Part shown: positions 49,890-60,875 of the stretch, in pieces | Numbering within the stretch: the first letter of the stretch is position 1 | Layout: each line of letters opens with the position of its first letter | DNA from: an uncultured Cedecea sp. | GTDB taxonomy: Bacteria; Pseudomonadota; Gammaproteobacteria; Enterobacterales; Enterobacteriaceae | Direction: 5' to 3' | DNA length: 64,000 nucleotides | Assembly (NCBI RefSeq): GCF_947498825.1 | Contig: NZ_CANMLV010000001.1 | Span: 186,001-250,000, forward strand | Program-made: the position numbers and the translations under genes | The notes under the pieces: generated by a model | Told to the model about the DNA's origin: nothing | Databases searched by the model: none | What the model saw: only the letters and a program-made list of their open reading frames with translations

Positions 49890-50444
49890 ATGCAATGGCG
49901 AAATTCATCACAGCGCTACGGCCATATCTCAGTTTTAATTCATTGGTTAGTCGCAATAACCGTGTATGGCATGTTTGCACTAGGTTTATGGATGGTGACA
50001 CTCAGTTATTATAGTGACTGGTATCATAAAGCTCCTGATTTACACAAAAGTATTGGCATCACATTAATGTTAGTGATGGTCATTCGCGTGATCTGGCGTT
50101 TTATTTCACCGCCCCCACCAGCGTTAGAAAGCTATTCTCGGGTAACAAGGGTTGCTTCTGTAGCAGCTCATATCTTGCTCTACACCTTGCTGTTTAGCAT
50201 TTTGCTCAGCGGTTATTTCATTTCAACTGCTGACGGTAAAGCTATCAGTGTGTTTGGCATAACCGAGATCCCGGCAATCTTTGCCGCAGGTGCAACCCAG
50301 GCAGATTTAGCGGGAAGCATCCACCTTTGGCTGGCCTGGGGAGTCGTAGTTATCTCTCTGTTACATGGCCTGGCCGCACTAAAACACCACTTTATTGATA
50401 AAGATGCCACCCTCAAACGTATGCTGGGTAAAGCGTCCCGTTAA
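49890..50444 (+). CDS. yceJ: Cytochrome b561-family protein YceJ
   Basis: A 184-residue inner-membrane protein with four helices and the family's heme-ligand histidines ([32 protein letters not shown]). It probably passes electrons from quinol to a periplasmic partner. It is 16 bases before yceI, and the two form one operon here and in E. coli. Confidence 0.93.
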   Translation: MQWRNSSQRYGHISVLIHWLVAITVYGMFALGLWMVTLSYYSDWYHKAPDLHKSIGITLMLVMVIRVIWRFISPPPPALESYSRVTRVASVAAHILLYTLLFSILLSGYFISTADGKAISVFGITEIPAIFAAGATQADLAGSIHLWLAWGVVVISLLHGLAALKHHFIDKDATLKRMLGKASR

Positions 50445-50460
50445 CTTATGGAGTAAGAAC

Positions 50461-51027
50461 ATGAAAAAAATCCTACTGGGTACCACTTTAGCCGCTCTGT
50501 TATTCTCTGCAGGTTCTGCTGTTGCAGCAGATTATAAAATTGACAGCGAGCACTCCACTATCAGCTTCCGTATTCAGCATCTGGGCTATAGCTGGTTGAA
50601 TGGTTCATTCAACGATTTCAGCGGTAACTTCAGTTATGACGAGAAAGATCCTGCGCAAGATAAAATCGACGTCACCATCAAAACAACCAGTGTCGATACC
50701 AACCACGCTGAACGTGACAAACATTTGCGCAGTAACGATTTTCTGAGCAGTACCAAGTTCCCTGAAGCAACTTATGTTTCAACCGGTGTAACGAAAGAAG
50801 CCGATGCTCTGAAAATTGACGGTAATTTAACGCTTAACGGAGTTACTAAGCCGGTAACATTAACCGCTGAGCTGGTTGGCCAGGGTGATGACCCATGGGG
50901 CGGTAAACGTGCAGGATTTGAAGCCCAAGGTAAATTTAAGTTGAAAGACTTTAATATCAACACCGACTTGGGACCTAAATCGCAAGAAGTGGAGTTGACG
51001 CTTTCTGTGGAAGGTATTCAGCAGTAG
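50461..51027 (+). CDS. yceI: Periplasmic lipocalin-like protein YceI
   Basis: A 188-residue protein with a signal peptide ending AVA (residue 22). The YceI fold is an extended beta-barrel that can bind polyisoprenoid in homologues. Conserved [30 protein letters not shown]. In E. coli it is induced by high osmolarity and pH. GGAG ribosome site; the start lies 16 bases past yceJ. Confidence 0.95.
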   Translation: MKKILLGTTLAALLFSAGSAVAADYKIDSEHSTISFRIQHLGYSWLNGSFNDFSGNFSYDEKDPAQDKIDVTIKTTSVDTNHAERDKHLRSNDFLSSTKFPEATYVSTGVTKEADALKIDGNLTLNGVTKPVTLTAELVGQGDDPWGGKRAGFEAQGKFKLKDFNINTDLGPKSQEVELTLSVEGIQQ

Positions 51028-51032
51028 TAAAA

Positions 51033-51060
51033 AATGCTCTCCCGTCACCGGGAGAGCATT
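51033..51060. terminator. Bidirectional terminator between yceI and trhO
   Basis: An 11-bp stem (AATGCTCTCCC / GGGAGAGCATT) with a six-base loop. On the trhO side it is followed by TTTTTT, making a strong leftward terminator; the rightward side has ATCTTT. Confidence 0.9.
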
Positions 51061-51065
51061 ATCTT

Positions 51066-52115
51066 TCACTCAGGATCAGGAATACCTAAAGTCGTATTAA
51101 GTAGCCCACGTGATTTGTTGAAAATTTTATTTCCGTTTTCACGTCCCGCGCGACGACGGCGTTGCTCTTCAGGTGACAAAATCAGTTCGTCCCGACACAC
51201 TTCGCTGCAACAACCATTGAATCTCTCAGCACAGTCCGGACACTGAATAAACAGCAAGTGACAACCATCATTTTTACAATTCGTATGGCTATCACAGACG
51301 GTACCGCATTGGTGACAATGGGCAATCACGTCTTCGGAGATACGTTCGCCCATCCGCTCATCGAAGACAAAGTTCTTACCAATGAAACGCACAGGCAATG
51401 CTTGTTCGCGTGCCTTACGTGCATATTCAATGATACCGCCTTCAATATGATAAACATTTTCAAAACCGTTGTGACGCATAAAGGCACTCGCTTTTTCACA
51501 ACGAATTCCTCCGGTACAGTACATGACTATTTTTTTATCTTTATCATCCTGAAGCATCTCAACCGCTTTCGGCAATTGTTCGCGGAAAGTGTCAGCCGGT
51601 ATTTCCAGCGCATCACTAAAATGCCCTACTTCATATTCGTAGTGGTTACGCATATCCACAAATACTGCCTGCGGATCGTCCAGCATCTCATTGACTTGTG
51701 CGGCATTGAGATACTCACCGACATCGCTGGCATCAAAGGTAGGATCATCAATACCGTCAGCCACAATGCGATCGCGCACTTTCATACGCAATACCCAGAA
51801 TGATTTACCGTCATCTTCCAGGGCAATATTCAGACGCAAATTGTCCAGCGCCGGATGGAAAGCGTAAAGCATCTCTTTAAATGCCGCGACACGGCTCTGA
51901 GGCACACTAATTTGCGCATTAATACCTTCATGGGCCAAATAAACCCGACCAAATACATCAAGTTGGGTAAAAGCCTGGTAGAGCGCATCGCGCACGATTT
52001 GCGGATCTTCAAGGGTAAAATACTTATAGAATGAGATAGTGGTACGTGGCTCGGTTTCAGCCAGCATGCGTTCACGTAGAGTCTCATTCGATATGCGGTT
52101 ATGTAACACTGGCAT
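51066..52115 (-). CDS. trhO: tRNA U34 hydroxylase TrhO (rhodanese family, formerly YceA)
   Basis: Oxygen-dependent enzyme that makes 5-hydroxyuridine at tRNA wobble U34. It has an N-terminal acylphosphatase-like domain, a rhodanese domain ([22 protein letters not shown] with the active Cys) and a C-terminal Cys-rich zinc region ([22 protein letters not shown]). The ATG at 52115 gives 349 residues and [10 protein letters not shown]; a GTG three codons upstream is the alternative. Confidence 0.95.
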   Translation of the reverse strand: MPVLHNRISNETLRERMLAETEPRTTISFYKYFTLEDPQIVRDALYQAFTQLDVFGRVYLAHEGINAQISVPQSRVAAFKEMLYAFHPALDNLRLNIALEDDGKSFWVLRMKVRDRIVADGIDDPTFDASDVGEYLNAAQVNEMLDDPQAVFVDMRNHYEYEVGHFSDALEIPADTFREQLPKAVEMLQDDKDKKIVMYCTGGIRCEKASAFMRHNGFENVYHIEGGIIEYARKAREQALPVRFIGKNFVFDERMGERISEDVIAHCHQCGTVCDSHTNCKNDGCHLLFIQCPDCAERFNGCCSEVCRDELILSPEEQRRRRAGRENGNKIFNKSRGLLNTTLGIPDPE

Positions 52116-52324
52116 GGTGTTCACTCTGCAATCATGAAAAATGGGCCTGCATCATAAAGCAAAAAACAGCAATTTACATCCATACCTTTTCAGCTACATT
52201 TTGTTTAATGATTAAGAAAGAGCATGCACAATTAGAAATCTTTGCTACATAATTTAGCTTGGCGACAAAAAATGCCACAATAGCCGGCGAAAAAAATCTA
52301 AAAATAATGCAGAAAAGGTTAGCA

Positions 52325-53248
52325 ATGACAAACTTACCACAATTCTCTCGCGCGTTACTTCATCCTCGCTACTGGGGAACCTGGCTGGGAGTCGGCCTGC
52401 TGTATCTTCTGGTACAGCTGCCTTATCCGCTACTGTATCGGTTTGGCTGTGGGTTAGGTCGCCTGGCCATGAGACTGATGAAGCGCCGCGTCAGTATTGT
52501 TCGTCGCAATCTGGAACTCTGCTTTCCTGACATGTCTGTTGAACAACGCGAGAAAATGACAGAGGCCAACTTCGAATCCGTGGGTATGGGGCTTATTGAG
52601 ACCGGCATGGCATGGTTCTGGCCCACTCAGCGTATTAATCGCTGGTGTCACTATGATGGTGTAGAGAAAGTGAAAAGCATTACGGAATCGGGTCAGGGGG
52701 TATTACTGATCGGTGTTCATTTTTTAACGCTTGAATTGGGTGCCCGTATTTTTGGTATCAAAACGCCAGGTATTGGCGTCTATCGACCGAATGATAATCC
52801 AGTCATCGACTGGGTACAGACCAAAGGGAGAATGCGTTCTAACAAAAGCATGCTGGACAGAAAAGATCTGAAAGGAATGATCCGCACGCTTAAACAAGGC
52901 GATATTATCTGGTATGCACCTGATCATGACTATGGTCCTCGTGGCAGCGTCTTCGTGCCTTTTTTCGCTGTAGAACAAGCCGCCACCACAACCGGAACCT
53001 ATACTCTGGCTAAACTGTCCGGTGCCAGTATTGTTCCTTTTGTGCCACGACGTCTGCCTGAAGGTAAAGGCTATGAATTAACCATCCTGACACCGGAACT
53101 TTCTCCGCCACTTGAAAGCCCGGAAGAAACAGCCCGCTGGATGAATGGGATCATTGAAAACTGTATCAATATCGCCCCGGAACAGTATATGTGGCTTCAT
53201 CGTCGCTTTAAAACTCGCCCGGAAGGTATGCCCGATCGGTATCGATAA
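52325..53248 (+). CDS. lpxL: Kdo2-lipid IV-A lauroyltransferase
   Basis: Adds laurate to lipid A precursor in the inner membrane. N-terminal membrane anchor ([21 protein letters not shown]), and the catalytic H-x4-E motif in HFLTLE near residue 132. The highly conserved [14 protein letters not shown] and [16 protein letters not shown] follow. It is 307 residues from the ATG at 52325 with AAGG upstream; the frame could extend 22 codons. mdtG, its E. coli neighbour, is absent. Confidence 0.97.
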   Translation: MTNLPQFSRALLHPRYWGTWLGVGLLYLLVQLPYPLLYRFGCGLGRLAMRLMKRRVSIVRRNLELCFPDMSVEQREKMTEANFESVGMGLIETGMAWFWPTQRINRWCHYDGVEKVKSITESGQGVLLIGVHFLTLELGARIFGIKTPGIGVYRPNDNPVIDWVQTKGRMRSNKSMLDRKDLKGMIRTLKQGDIIWYAPDHDYGPRGSVFVPFFAVEQAATTTGTYTLAKLSGASIVPFVPRRLPEGKGYELTILTPELSPPLESPEETARWMNGIIENCINIAPEQYMWLHRRFKTRPEGMPDRYR

Positions 53249-53667
53249 GTGACGGGTAGACGTCAAGTTCGGCCCGTTGATGAGCACAGATAAACGATGA
53301 GATTCGGCGGGCTGGACGCAGGCAATAACGGGTATATATACCCTAAATAATTCAAGTTGCTTGTAGGCGCAGAGTCAATCCTGGCGATGAGCATAGATAA
53401 ACTATGTGATTCGGCAGGATTGACGAAGGTAACGCCCAAGCAACTTGAAGTATGACGGGTATAGAGCGGACAAATTACTCATACTTTGCCCGCTACTGCT
53501 TTGAACTCATCGACTAAATCATCCTAATTCACCCCCCCCTGTCCAAAACATCAATTCCTTCGGATCATCCGGCTATGAGCACCAGACAGGATTTTTTTCG
53601 TTGAGTCATACTTAAGGAAAATCTTGGTCTATGATTTCTTTATATCCCCTCTGTCCGGAGAAAGAAT
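53249..53667. other. Gap between lpxL and msyB
   Basis: The left half is filled with two adjacent palindromic repeats (see the separate entry). The right half (53464-53667) has no gene; it must carry the msyB promoter and has AAGGA upstream of the start. Confidence 0.55.
53254..53463. repeat. Tandem palindromic miniature repeats, copy B and a decayed copy
   Basis: Copy B (53337-53463, 127 bases) has the ends TATACCCTAAATAATTCAAG and its partner CTTGAAGTATGACGGGTATA, as in copies A and C. To its left, 53254-53336 carries a second, diverged copy with the same inner track (GATGAGCA-AGATAAAC ... GATTCGGC). The two abut at TATATATA. Confidence 0.75.
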
Positions 53668-54042
53668 ATGACTTTCTATATCACCCTTGATGAAGCGATT
53701 GATGCTGCCCGGGAACAATTTCTTGCTGAACATCCAGAGCTGGATGAAGAGAGCAGTAGTATTGAGCAATTCAATATCCAGAAATATGTTATGCAGGATG
53801 GCGATATTATGTGGCAGGCAGAATTTTTTGCTGATGAAGAGGACAGTGGAAACTGTTTACCTGTATTGAGCGGGGCTGCCGCACAGAGTGTTTTTGATGG
53901 CGACTATGATGAAATTGAAATTCGCCAGGAATGGCTGGAGGAAAATACTCTGCACGAATGGGATGAGGGTGAATTTCAGCTTGATCCTTCCCTGGATACC
54001 GAAGAGGGGCAAAGCGCCGCTGATGAGTGGGACTATCGCTAA
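53668..54042 (+). CDS. msyB: Acidic protein MsyB
   Basis: A 124-residue, very acidic protein (many Glu/Asp) matching E. coli MsyB in length and pattern (TFYITLDEAIDAAREQFLAEHPELDEE; GDIMWQAEFFADEEDSGNCLPVLSGAAAQ). As a multicopy suppressor it restores growth of secY/secA mutants in E. coli. It converges on yceK with a three-base gap. Confidence 0.95.
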   Translation: MTFYITLDEAIDAAREQFLAEHPELDEESSSIEQFNIQKYVMQDGDIMWQAEFFADEEDSGNCLPVLSGAAAQSVFDGDYDEIEIRQEWLEENTLHEWDEGEFQLDPSLDTEEGQSAADEWDYR

Positions 54043-54045
54043 GAT

Positions 54046-54276
54046 TTACTCATAAGGGCCATGACTCGCATCAATCGGCAGTAACAGCGTGTCAAAGACC
54101 AACGAAAAGGGTAAATCCAGCACGGTAAGATAACGCCATGCGCTATCACGCATATCCCACTGCACGCCAGGATAATACTGGTTACCGTGCCCTTGCCCGG
54201 AAACGGTGCGGCTAATAATACTGCCACAACCGGTAAGCAAACTGGCAACCAGCATTACAGTTATGATTTTTAACAC
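54046..54276 (-). CDS. yceK: Lipoprotein YceK (DUF1375)
   Basis: A small lipoprotein with lipobox LTGC (Cys17) and the conserved body CGSIISRTVSGQGHGNQYYPGVQWDMRDSAWRYLTV ... DASHGPYE. The frame is open to 54306, but the GTG at 54276 with GGGAAG upstream gives 76 residues, close to the E. coli protein; the earlier ATGs lack ribosome sites. Function unknown. Confidence 0.85.
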   Translation of the reverse strand: MLKIITVMLVASLLTGCGSIISRTVSGQGHGNQYYPGVQWDMRDSAWRYLTVLDLPFSLVFDTLLLPIDASHGPYE

Positions 54277-54318
54277 TTTTCTTCCCAGTGACATAAAGCA
54301 TGTCACAATTTAGCTGAT

Positions 54319-54347
54319 GAAAAAATACCGACCTGATGGTCGGTATT
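54319..54347 (-). terminator. Rho-independent terminator of opgGH
   Basis: Leftward, a perfect 10-bp stem (AATACCGACC / GGTCGGTATT) with a four-base loop is followed by five T residues. It lies 65 bases past opgH. Confidence 0.9.
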
Positions 54348-54412
54348 GGTTACTGTACTTCGTCACAATAACGGCAGGGCCTGGATAAATCATCCACCGC
54401 CCTGCTCTGTTA

Positions 54413-56944
54413 CTATTCCGCAGATAGCGCTCGGGGATTCAGCGTCACACCCTGGTAACTTTTTACCCAGGATGAGTACCGTTCCGGATTCGCCCATACG
54501 CGATAGTGTAAACGTGACATTGTTACAGGGTCACTTAACAATACTAAACGCCGATCGCGTGATAATTTGTCCGGAGTTTCATTCAACGCTTGCTCAACAT
54601 GACGCTCGCGTGCAATTTCAAGCACCGGGCCGGTACGGTGTCTCGCGGTTGCCATCGCCGTTGCCAGCGCATTCAATGCTGGATTAAAGACCGCGTGTAT
54701 AAAGCCATCACTCAGAACACGGCTGCGATTACGCTGTAAGTATTTATCCGTATCCACCAGGACTTGCGGTGGAGAATACTCCTCTGGTATCAGGAACAGT
54801 TTCCAGCGTTTAGTCCGCAGACCCAGCGTAGTTCGGCTGGAGAACACCGACACAAATGGAGACAGAATTAACGAGAAAACAATAGGTGCCAGCCAGAACA
54901 AGAAACGCAGATCCAGATACGCCATACCTATCGCCCAAACCAGGCCCAGCAAGAGCTGTGAACCATGACGCATAAAGGCTTCGCCCCATGGGGTCGAGTC
55001 ATCGTCTCGCTGAGGTGAATTCCATACCACTTCCCAGCCCAGGAATGCACTGACCACAAACACGGTGTGGAATAACATACGAACCGGTGCCAGCAGGACA
55101 GAGAACAGCACTTCCAGCAACAGCGAGCAGGTAACACGAAAGAAACCGCCATACTCTTTACTGCCCTTGCACCAGATAAGAATGATACTGAGCAGCTTCG
55201 GCAGGAACAACAGCACCATGGTCGAGGCAAATAAAGCAACAGCCAGTTCCGGACGCCATTTTGGCCATACCGGGTATAGTTGATACGGCTGCAGAAAATA
55301 TTGTGGTTCTGTCAGCGCATGGACCACCTGAAGTGCAGTAGAGAGTGCCAGGAACATAAACCATAGCGGTGCAGACAGGTAGGACATAACGCCCGTGAGA
55401 AACACAGCACGGTGTACCGGGTGCATGCCTTTAACCAGGAACAACCGAAAGTTCATCAGGTTACCCTGGCACCAGCGCCGATCGCGTTTCAGTTCATCCA
55501 GCAGGTTTGGAGGCAACTCTTCATAGGAGCCCGGTAAGTCGTATGCTATCCATACCCCCCAACCGGCACGGCGCATCAAAGCTGCTTCTACGAAGTCATG
55601 AGACAATATTGAACCGGCAAAGTTACCGTCACCCGGCAGCGGAGCCAAGGCACAGTGTTCCATAAATGGCTTAACGCGGATAATTGCGTTGTGCCCCCAG
55701 TAATGTGACTCTCCTAATTGCCAGAAATGCAATCCGGCAGTAAAGAGCGGCCCGTATACCCGGGTAGCAAATTGCTGGCATCGCGCGTACAACGTATCCA
55801 TGCCAGAGGCTTTTGGCGACGACTGGATAATACCGGCTTTTGGATTGGCCTCCATCAGACGGACCAGATTCGTGAGGCAGTCACCGCTCATCACCGAGTC
55901 GGCATCCAGCACCAGCATATAACTGTACTGCTTACCCCAGCGGCGACAAAAATCGTCGATGTTGCCACTTTTACGTTTCACGCGACGGCGGCGACGGCGG
56001 TAGAAGATTTGACCTTCTCCTTCCACTTCTGCGATCAATTCCAGCCAGGCTTTTTGTTCCGCAACACAGATATCCGGATCGTAGCTATCGCTGAGAATAT
56101 ACACATCAAAGTGTCGCTGCTGACCGGTAGCTTTTACCGACTCCCAGGTTGCGCGAAGTCCGGCAAAAACACGCGCCACATCTTCATTACAGATAGGCAT
56201 GATAAGCGCGGTGCGATGAGCCGGATCGATAGGTTCATTACCGGTCGTTGAGGCGGAGATACTGTATTTATCTTTACCCATCAACAACTGTAGAAAACCC
56301 ATCAGCGCGGTCCAGAAACCCGCTGATACCCAGCAAAAAAGAACGGCAAACAGAATCAAAATACCACTTTGCAGCACATAAGGCAGAAGCTGCATAAATG
56401 AGACCCACAAATCCTGATTGCCCATTTCCATTGGATTAATAAAAGCCCATCCTTGATATGGCAGGATGGTTTTCATATACCAGGTGGCCACAACGGTCTG
56501 TGACAACGTCAGTAGCAACAAGATATAACGGCGAATCGTACCCACCATACGCCACTGCTGTTCTGCCGCATTACTTTCGCGAGAATGATTACTGGTGTGA
56601 ATTTCACGCCCTCTGAATCTGTCCCAGAAGCGCCCGATGGGATTGGTGCGCCAAGGTTCAGGATGCATCGAGGTGCGCGTCACTTTCGGCATAGCTTGTA
56701 ACTGAGTACGGCCTTCATAATCCTCGCCCAGCTGCCCTTTATTCAAAGAATCAGGCCAGACAGTCTTCAGACGTGAAGCAACCGAAGCCAAGGGAGAGTC
56801 ATCTGCACGCGAATAATGCAGCCCCTGGGGATCGAGAGATTCATGTACTGCCTGAATATTTTCTTCAGGCAGTTGTGCGCGTTCAGCATCTGACAGATTC
56901 AGGGCTGCAATATAATCAGATGTAGTAACAGTGGACTTATTCAT
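54413..56944 (-). CDS. opgH: Glucans biosynthesis glucosyltransferase H
   Basis: Inner-membrane GT2 enzyme that polymerises the beta-1,2-glucan backbone of osmoregulated periplasmic glucans from UDP-glucose; in E. coli it also moderates cell size through FtsZ. The N-terminal cytoplasmic stretch leads to eight or so helices. GT2 motifs: [15 protein letters not shown] (D-x-D) and the RRWCQGN (Q/R-x-x-RW type) segment. It is 843 residues from the ATG at 56944, which overlaps the opgG stop by eight bases. Confidence 0.98.
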   Translation of the reverse strand: MNKSTVTTSDYIAALNLSDAERAQLPEENIQAVHESLDPQGLHYSRADDSPLASVASRLKTVWPDSLNKGQLGEDYEGRTQLQAMPKVTRTSMHPEPWRTNPIGRFWDRFRGREIHTSNHSRESNAAEQQWRMVGTIRRYILLLLTLSQTVVATWYMKTILPYQGWAFINPMEMGNQDLWVSFMQLLPYVLQSGILILFAVLFCWVSAGFWTALMGFLQLLMGKDKYSISASTTGNEPIDPAHRTALIMPICNEDVARVFAGLRATWESVKATGQQRHFDVYILSDSYDPDICVAEQKAWLELIAEVEGEGQIFYRRRRRRVKRKSGNIDDFCRRWGKQYSYMLVLDADSVMSGDCLTNLVRLMEANPKAGIIQSSPKASGMDTLYARCQQFATRVYGPLFTAGLHFWQLGESHYWGHNAIIRVKPFMEHCALAPLPGDGNFAGSILSHDFVEAALMRRAGWGVWIAYDLPGSYEELPPNLLDELKRDRRWCQGNLMNFRLFLVKGMHPVHRAVFLTGVMSYLSAPLWFMFLALSTALQVVHALTEPQYFLQPYQLYPVWPKWRPELAVALFASTMVLLFLPKLLSIILIWCKGSKEYGGFFRVTCSLLLEVLFSVLLAPVRMLFHTVFVVSAFLGWEVVWNSPQRDDDSTPWGEAFMRHGSQLLLGLVWAIGMAYLDLRFLFWLAPIVFSLILSPFVSVFSSRTTLGLRTKRWKLFLIPEEYSPPQVLVDTDKYLQRNRSRVLSDGFIHAVFNPALNALATAMATARHRTGPVLEIARERHVEQALNETPDKLSRDRRLVLLSDPVTMSRLHYRVWANPERYSSWVKSYQGVTLNPRALSAE

Positions 56945-58490
56945 TTGCAGGTAGCTGATAGCTCCAGGTTTCACTCAATGTCTGATCACCATTGACCAGT
57001 GCCGCACGTATGTCGGTTATCTTTTTGTCATCTTTTTGCTTCACGCGCAGTGTCAGACGCCAGCCCTTAATCGTCGGGTTATAACGCAGCTGGCTGTCAA
57101 CGATTTCACCGTTGTCACCAATACTGGTTTGTGCTGTCACTGGCGTGTCTTCTGGCATTTTTTTCATATCTATGCCAGTGAAGTCGATAACAAATGCCGT
57201 CGTACCATCTGGCTGACGAACCAGATTCGCCTGTTTCACATCACCCAGTGAACGTCGGGTCTGTGTCGCATAGGCACTGTCAGGGGCATGCAGTTTATCC
57301 TCGTCACGACTGAAGGTAATACTGTAGTTGAAATTCATTTCAACACCGGGCTCTGGCAACGTGTCCGGAGTCCAGTAAGCCACGATATTATCGTTGGTTT
57401 CATCGTTGGTTGGAATTTCGACTAACTCAACACGCCCTTTCCCCCAGTCGCCATTAGGTGTAATCCAGGCGCTAGGACGAAGGTCATATCTGTCATCTAA
57501 ATCTTCAAAACGAGAGAACTGACGACCGCGCTGGAGTAGACCATAACCTAACGGATTTTCCGTGGCATAGGAACTGACCGCCAAATGTTTAGGATTATTT
57601 AACGGACGCCATATCCATTCACCATTGCCGGCATGAATCGATAAACCGTTAGAGTCATGCATTTCAGGGCGGTAATTGATATTCGGTGAAGGCTGGTTAG
57701 GGCCAAACAAGAACATACTGGTCAGAGGCGCCACACCAATCTTGCCGACTTTGTCACGCAGATAGATTTTAGACTGGACTCTGACTACCGTATCGCGGCC
57801 CGGAATAATCATAAAACGATAAGCACCGGTTGCACGAGGCGAGTCAAGTAATGCATAAAGAACGAGTGTTTTATCGTTCGCTTTCGGGCGCTCTATCCAA
57901 TATTCACGGAAACGCGGAAACTCTTCACCTGAAGGTAAAGCCGTATCAATTGCCAGACCACGAGCAGATAAGCCATACACTTGACCTGCCCCTACGACAC
58001 GAAAATAGCTCGCACCGAGCATACTGACGATCTCATCATCTTTACCTTTCTCATTGATAGGATAAAGGATTTTGAATCCAGCAAAGCCCAGGTCTTTCAT
58101 GGCATCTTTGTCTGTTTTCAGCGAGCCGAAATCAAAATAGTCAGGGTTATAGCCTATCTTACGCACAGTCGTCGCCGTTACTTCATTGAGGGTAACTGGC
58201 GTGTCGAAGTACATTCCCTGATGGTAAAACTCAAGCTTAAATGGGGTTTTTAAATCGCTCCAGTAGGCTTTGTCATGGTTAAACTGGATCTGCTGGTAAT
58301 CCGCGTATTTCATATTACGCAATTGTGACGGCAGATTGCTTTTAGGTACTTCGTAGCTTTTACTTGCTAATTTTTTTGCCTGTTCTGCGACATCATTAAT
58401 TGAGAAAGCCCAAACCGACGTTGTATAAAGAGACAACATCACGACTGCGCCCAACCAGCGTAATTGCATTATTTTCGATTTATGTTTCAT
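56937..58490 (-). CDS. opgG: Periplasmic glucans biosynthesis protein G
   Basis: Periplasmic protein needed for branching/backbone formation of the glucans. Signal peptide ends VWA (about residue 28), then [26 protein letters not shown]. The long beta-sandwich body keeps [29 protein letters not shown]. It is 517 residues from the ATG at 58490; a start at 58469 gives the E. coli-like length. First of the opgGH operon. Confidence 0.97.
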   Translation of the reverse strand: MKHKSKIMQLRWLGAVVMLSLYTTSVWAFSINDVAEQAKKLASKSYEVPKSNLPSQLRNMKYADYQQIQFNHDKAYWSDLKTPFKLEFYHQGMYFDTPVTLNEVTATTVRKIGYNPDYFDFGSLKTDKDAMKDLGFAGFKILYPINEKGKDDEIVSMLGASYFRVVGAGQVYGLSARGLAIDTALPSGEEFPRFREYWIERPKANDKTLVLYALLDSPRATGAYRFMIIPGRDTVVRVQSKIYLRDKVGKIGVAPLTSMFLFGPNQPSPNINYRPEMHDSNGLSIHAGNGEWIWRPLNNPKHLAVSSYATENPLGYGLLQRGRQFSRFEDLDDRYDLRPSAWITPNGDWGKGRVELVEIPTNDETNDNIVAYWTPDTLPEPGVEMNFNYSITFSRDEDKLHAPDSAYATQTRRSLGDVKQANLVRQPDGTTAFVIDFTGIDMKKMPEDTPVTAQTSIGDNGEIVDSQLRYNPTIKGWRLTLRVKQKDDKKITDIRAALVNGDQTLSETWSYQLPANE

Positions 58491-58781
58491 ATTAACCAGC
58501 ACATCCCCCTTTGTGTGCTTGAATCAATCTTACCATTTTAATGTAAACTCACGGTTTCCGACAACTGAATCACCACATTGTTCGATGTGCTGGCTCAGCT
58601 ATTGAGCAAAAAAGAGAGTAAAATTGATTTTAAGAATGCATCCGAGAGACAGAATGACATGCTTAGTGTACGGTTACCACGGACAACCTGCTATCTGACG
58701 TATTTTATCCCTTAGCAAACAATAAGTTTAACGACAAAAAGCCTATAACAAGACGAAATATCTGGAACAGTCCGGAGTAAT

Positions 58782-59954
58782 ATGAGTAATTCCCCGAAAC
58801 AGCGTGAGTACTTTCTTGATTCCATCCGCGCATGGCTGATGTTATTAGGTATCCCATTTCATCTGTCATTGATTTACTCCTCCCATCAATGGCACGTCAA
58901 TAGTGCAACCTCTTCCGCAGGCTTCACTTTTTTTAATGACTTCATCCACGCTTTCCGCATGCAGGTGTTTTTCGTTATTTCAGGCTATTTTTCTTACATG
59001 CTTTTTCTGCGTTATCCGATTAAACGCTGGTGGAAAATACGCGTCCTGCGTGTTGGCATCCCGATGCTGGCAGCGATCCCACTCCTGACCTTGCCACAAT
59101 TTTTAATGTTGCTTTCAGTTAAAGGACAGGCTGAAACCTGGCATCTGTTAAGCGGATATGAAAAGTACAACGCTATGGCCTGGGAACTGATCTCCCATCT
59201 TTGGTTTTTACTGGTACTGATAGTGTTAACGACTCTCGGCATGGGACTGTTTAAATTTATTGCGCACATCACCGAAAAAAACGAATCAGTTCCGAAAAAA
59301 CCGCCGACCTTGTTTAAGCTGTCATTACTCTTTTTGGGGTTTGGTATCCTTTACGCCGGAATACGCAGACTGATACTGATCGCCTGTCCGGCATTATTAG
59401 GTGACGGGCTGTTTAATTTTGTGGTGATGCAAACCCTGTTCTATTTACCTTTTTTTATTCTCGGGGCGCTGATATTTACTCGAGAATCATTAAAGACGCT
59501 GTTTATTACCCCTTCCGTCGGTTGCACCCTGGGAGCTGCGGTGGCATTGATTGCCTATATTCTGAATCAGCGTTATGGCAGCGGTGATGAGTGGATGTAC
59601 GAGACAGAGAGTTGCATCAATATGCTGATGGGGCTTTGGATGGTCAATGTGGTGTTTTCACTGGGTTATCGACTACTTAACGTACAGTCCGCACGCATTA
59701 CTTATTTTGTTAATGCTTCTTTATTCCTGTATCTGGTCCATCACCCCCTGACCCTCTTTTTCGGTGCCTATATCACCCCTCTGATAGGTTCAAACCTGTT
59801 AGGTTTTCTTGCCGGGCTGGTCTTCGTTATCGGTATTGCTCTGATACTTTATGAAATTCACCTGCGTATACCCGTGCTACGCTTTCTGTTTTCGGGTAAA
59901 TCTAACGCTCCAGCGTCAAACGCCACCAGTAAAACCTCACCCGTGGAGAAATAA
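58782..59954 (+). CDS. opgC: Glucans biosynthesis protein C (succinyltransferase)
   Basis: Ten-helix inner-membrane acyltransferase-3 protein that succinylates periplasmic glucans. N-terminus [28 protein letters not shown] carries the family Arg and His. It is 390 residues. It is transcribed away from opgGH across a 291-base gap that must contain both promoters. Confidence 0.95.
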   Translation: MSNSPKQREYFLDSIRAWLMLLGIPFHLSLIYSSHQWHVNSATSSAGFTFFNDFIHAFRMQVFFVISGYFSYMLFLRYPIKRWWKIRVLRVGIPMLAAIPLLTLPQFLMLLSVKGQAETWHLLSGYEKYNAMAWELISHLWFLLVLIVLTTLGMGLFKFIAHITEKNESVPKKPPTLFKLSLLFLGFGILYAGIRRLILIACPALLGDGLFNFVVMQTLFYLPFFILGALIFTRESLKTLFITPSVGCTLGAAVALIAYILNQRYGSGDEWMYETESCINMLMGLWMVNVVFSLGYRLLNVQSARITYFVNASLFLYLVHHPLTLFFGAYITPLIGSNLLGFLAGLVFVIGIALILYEIHLRIPVLRFLFSGKSNAPASNATSKTSPVEK

Positions 59955-60004
59955 ACCCCGTCGCTCCTTTGAACTGCTGTCCGGAGAGCGAGCCTTCTCA
60001 AGTC

Positions 60005-60532
60005 TTATAGCGTATCAGCCAGCGTCTGATAGATCTGCTGCGTTTCTTCATCAAAGCAGACAAAAATAGCCTTTTCAGGTAACGGCCGCTGGCCAAGATA
60101 ACGGTATACCGTATCCCATGCTATACGTGCTGCCTGCTGTCTGGGAAATCCATAAACTCCGGTTGAAATTGCGGGGAAAGCGATAGTGCGGTAACGGTTT
60201 GCGGCAGCCAAATCAAGACAGTTACGATAGGTTTGTGCCAGCAACTCAGCCTCCTGCTGATTGCCGCCCTGCCATACCGGCCCGACCGCATGAATGATCG
60301 CCTGTGCAGTCATATTTCCGGCCTCGGTAATCACTGCTTGACCAGGATCACACATCCCTTCCTGCCGTCGAATGGCCTTGCAAGCCTCAAGAATTGTTTC
60401 ACCCGCTGCGCGATGGATAGCACCATCTACGCCACCGCCTCCCATAAGAGAGGGATTTGCAGCATTAACAATCACATCAACATCAATCAGTTGTGTAATG
60501 TCTCCTTTAATCACCTCTATGCAGTCACTCAT
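60005..60532 (-). CDS. ymdB: Macrodomain O-acetyl-ADP-ribose deacetylase YmdB
   Basis: Hydrolyses O-acetyl-ADP-ribose and, in E. coli, inhibits RNase III. Macrodomain motifs: [25 protein letters not shown] and [11 protein letters not shown]. It is 175 residues. It converges on opgC, next to which it also lies in E. coli. Confidence 0.95.
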   Translation of the reverse strand: MSDCIEVIKGDITQLIDVDVIVNAANPSLMGGGGVDGAIHRAAGETILEACKAIRRQEGMCDPGQAVITEAGNMTAQAIIHAVGPVWQGGNQQEAELLAQTYRNCLDLAAANRYRTIAFPAISTGVYGFPRQQAARIAWDTVYRYLGQRPLPEKAIFVCFDEETQQIYQTLADTL

Positions 60533-60875
60533 TCGGTTCTCTCCTGAAAGTCGTTGCCGCTACTCTAGTGCGGATTGATGACAAAAAACACATCCCATTT
60601 GCCAGAACTGAGATGTTTAGCAGCAGGGTCATCGATATTCGTTAATACTTTGGTTTCTCTCTAAAGATAAAAGCAGAAAACGGACGGACGTCAGGCGGTA
60701 AACTGTCGCTACATCATGTTAGCATTTGGCATTAAAGCCATACAAAAATATCCACTGGCATCTCTTTAGCGGCAGAAAAACACTGAATAGATGTAACGGG
60801 GAACGGCGCTGGCTTGCTTTAACATTACTTGATGGTTAACTTACTGTAAAAATTTAATATCACGGTGACACTAAG
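60533..60875. other. Gap between ymdB and the permease gene
   Basis: 343 bases with divergent promoters expected on both sides. I see no gene, terminator or named operator here. Confidence 0.5.
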
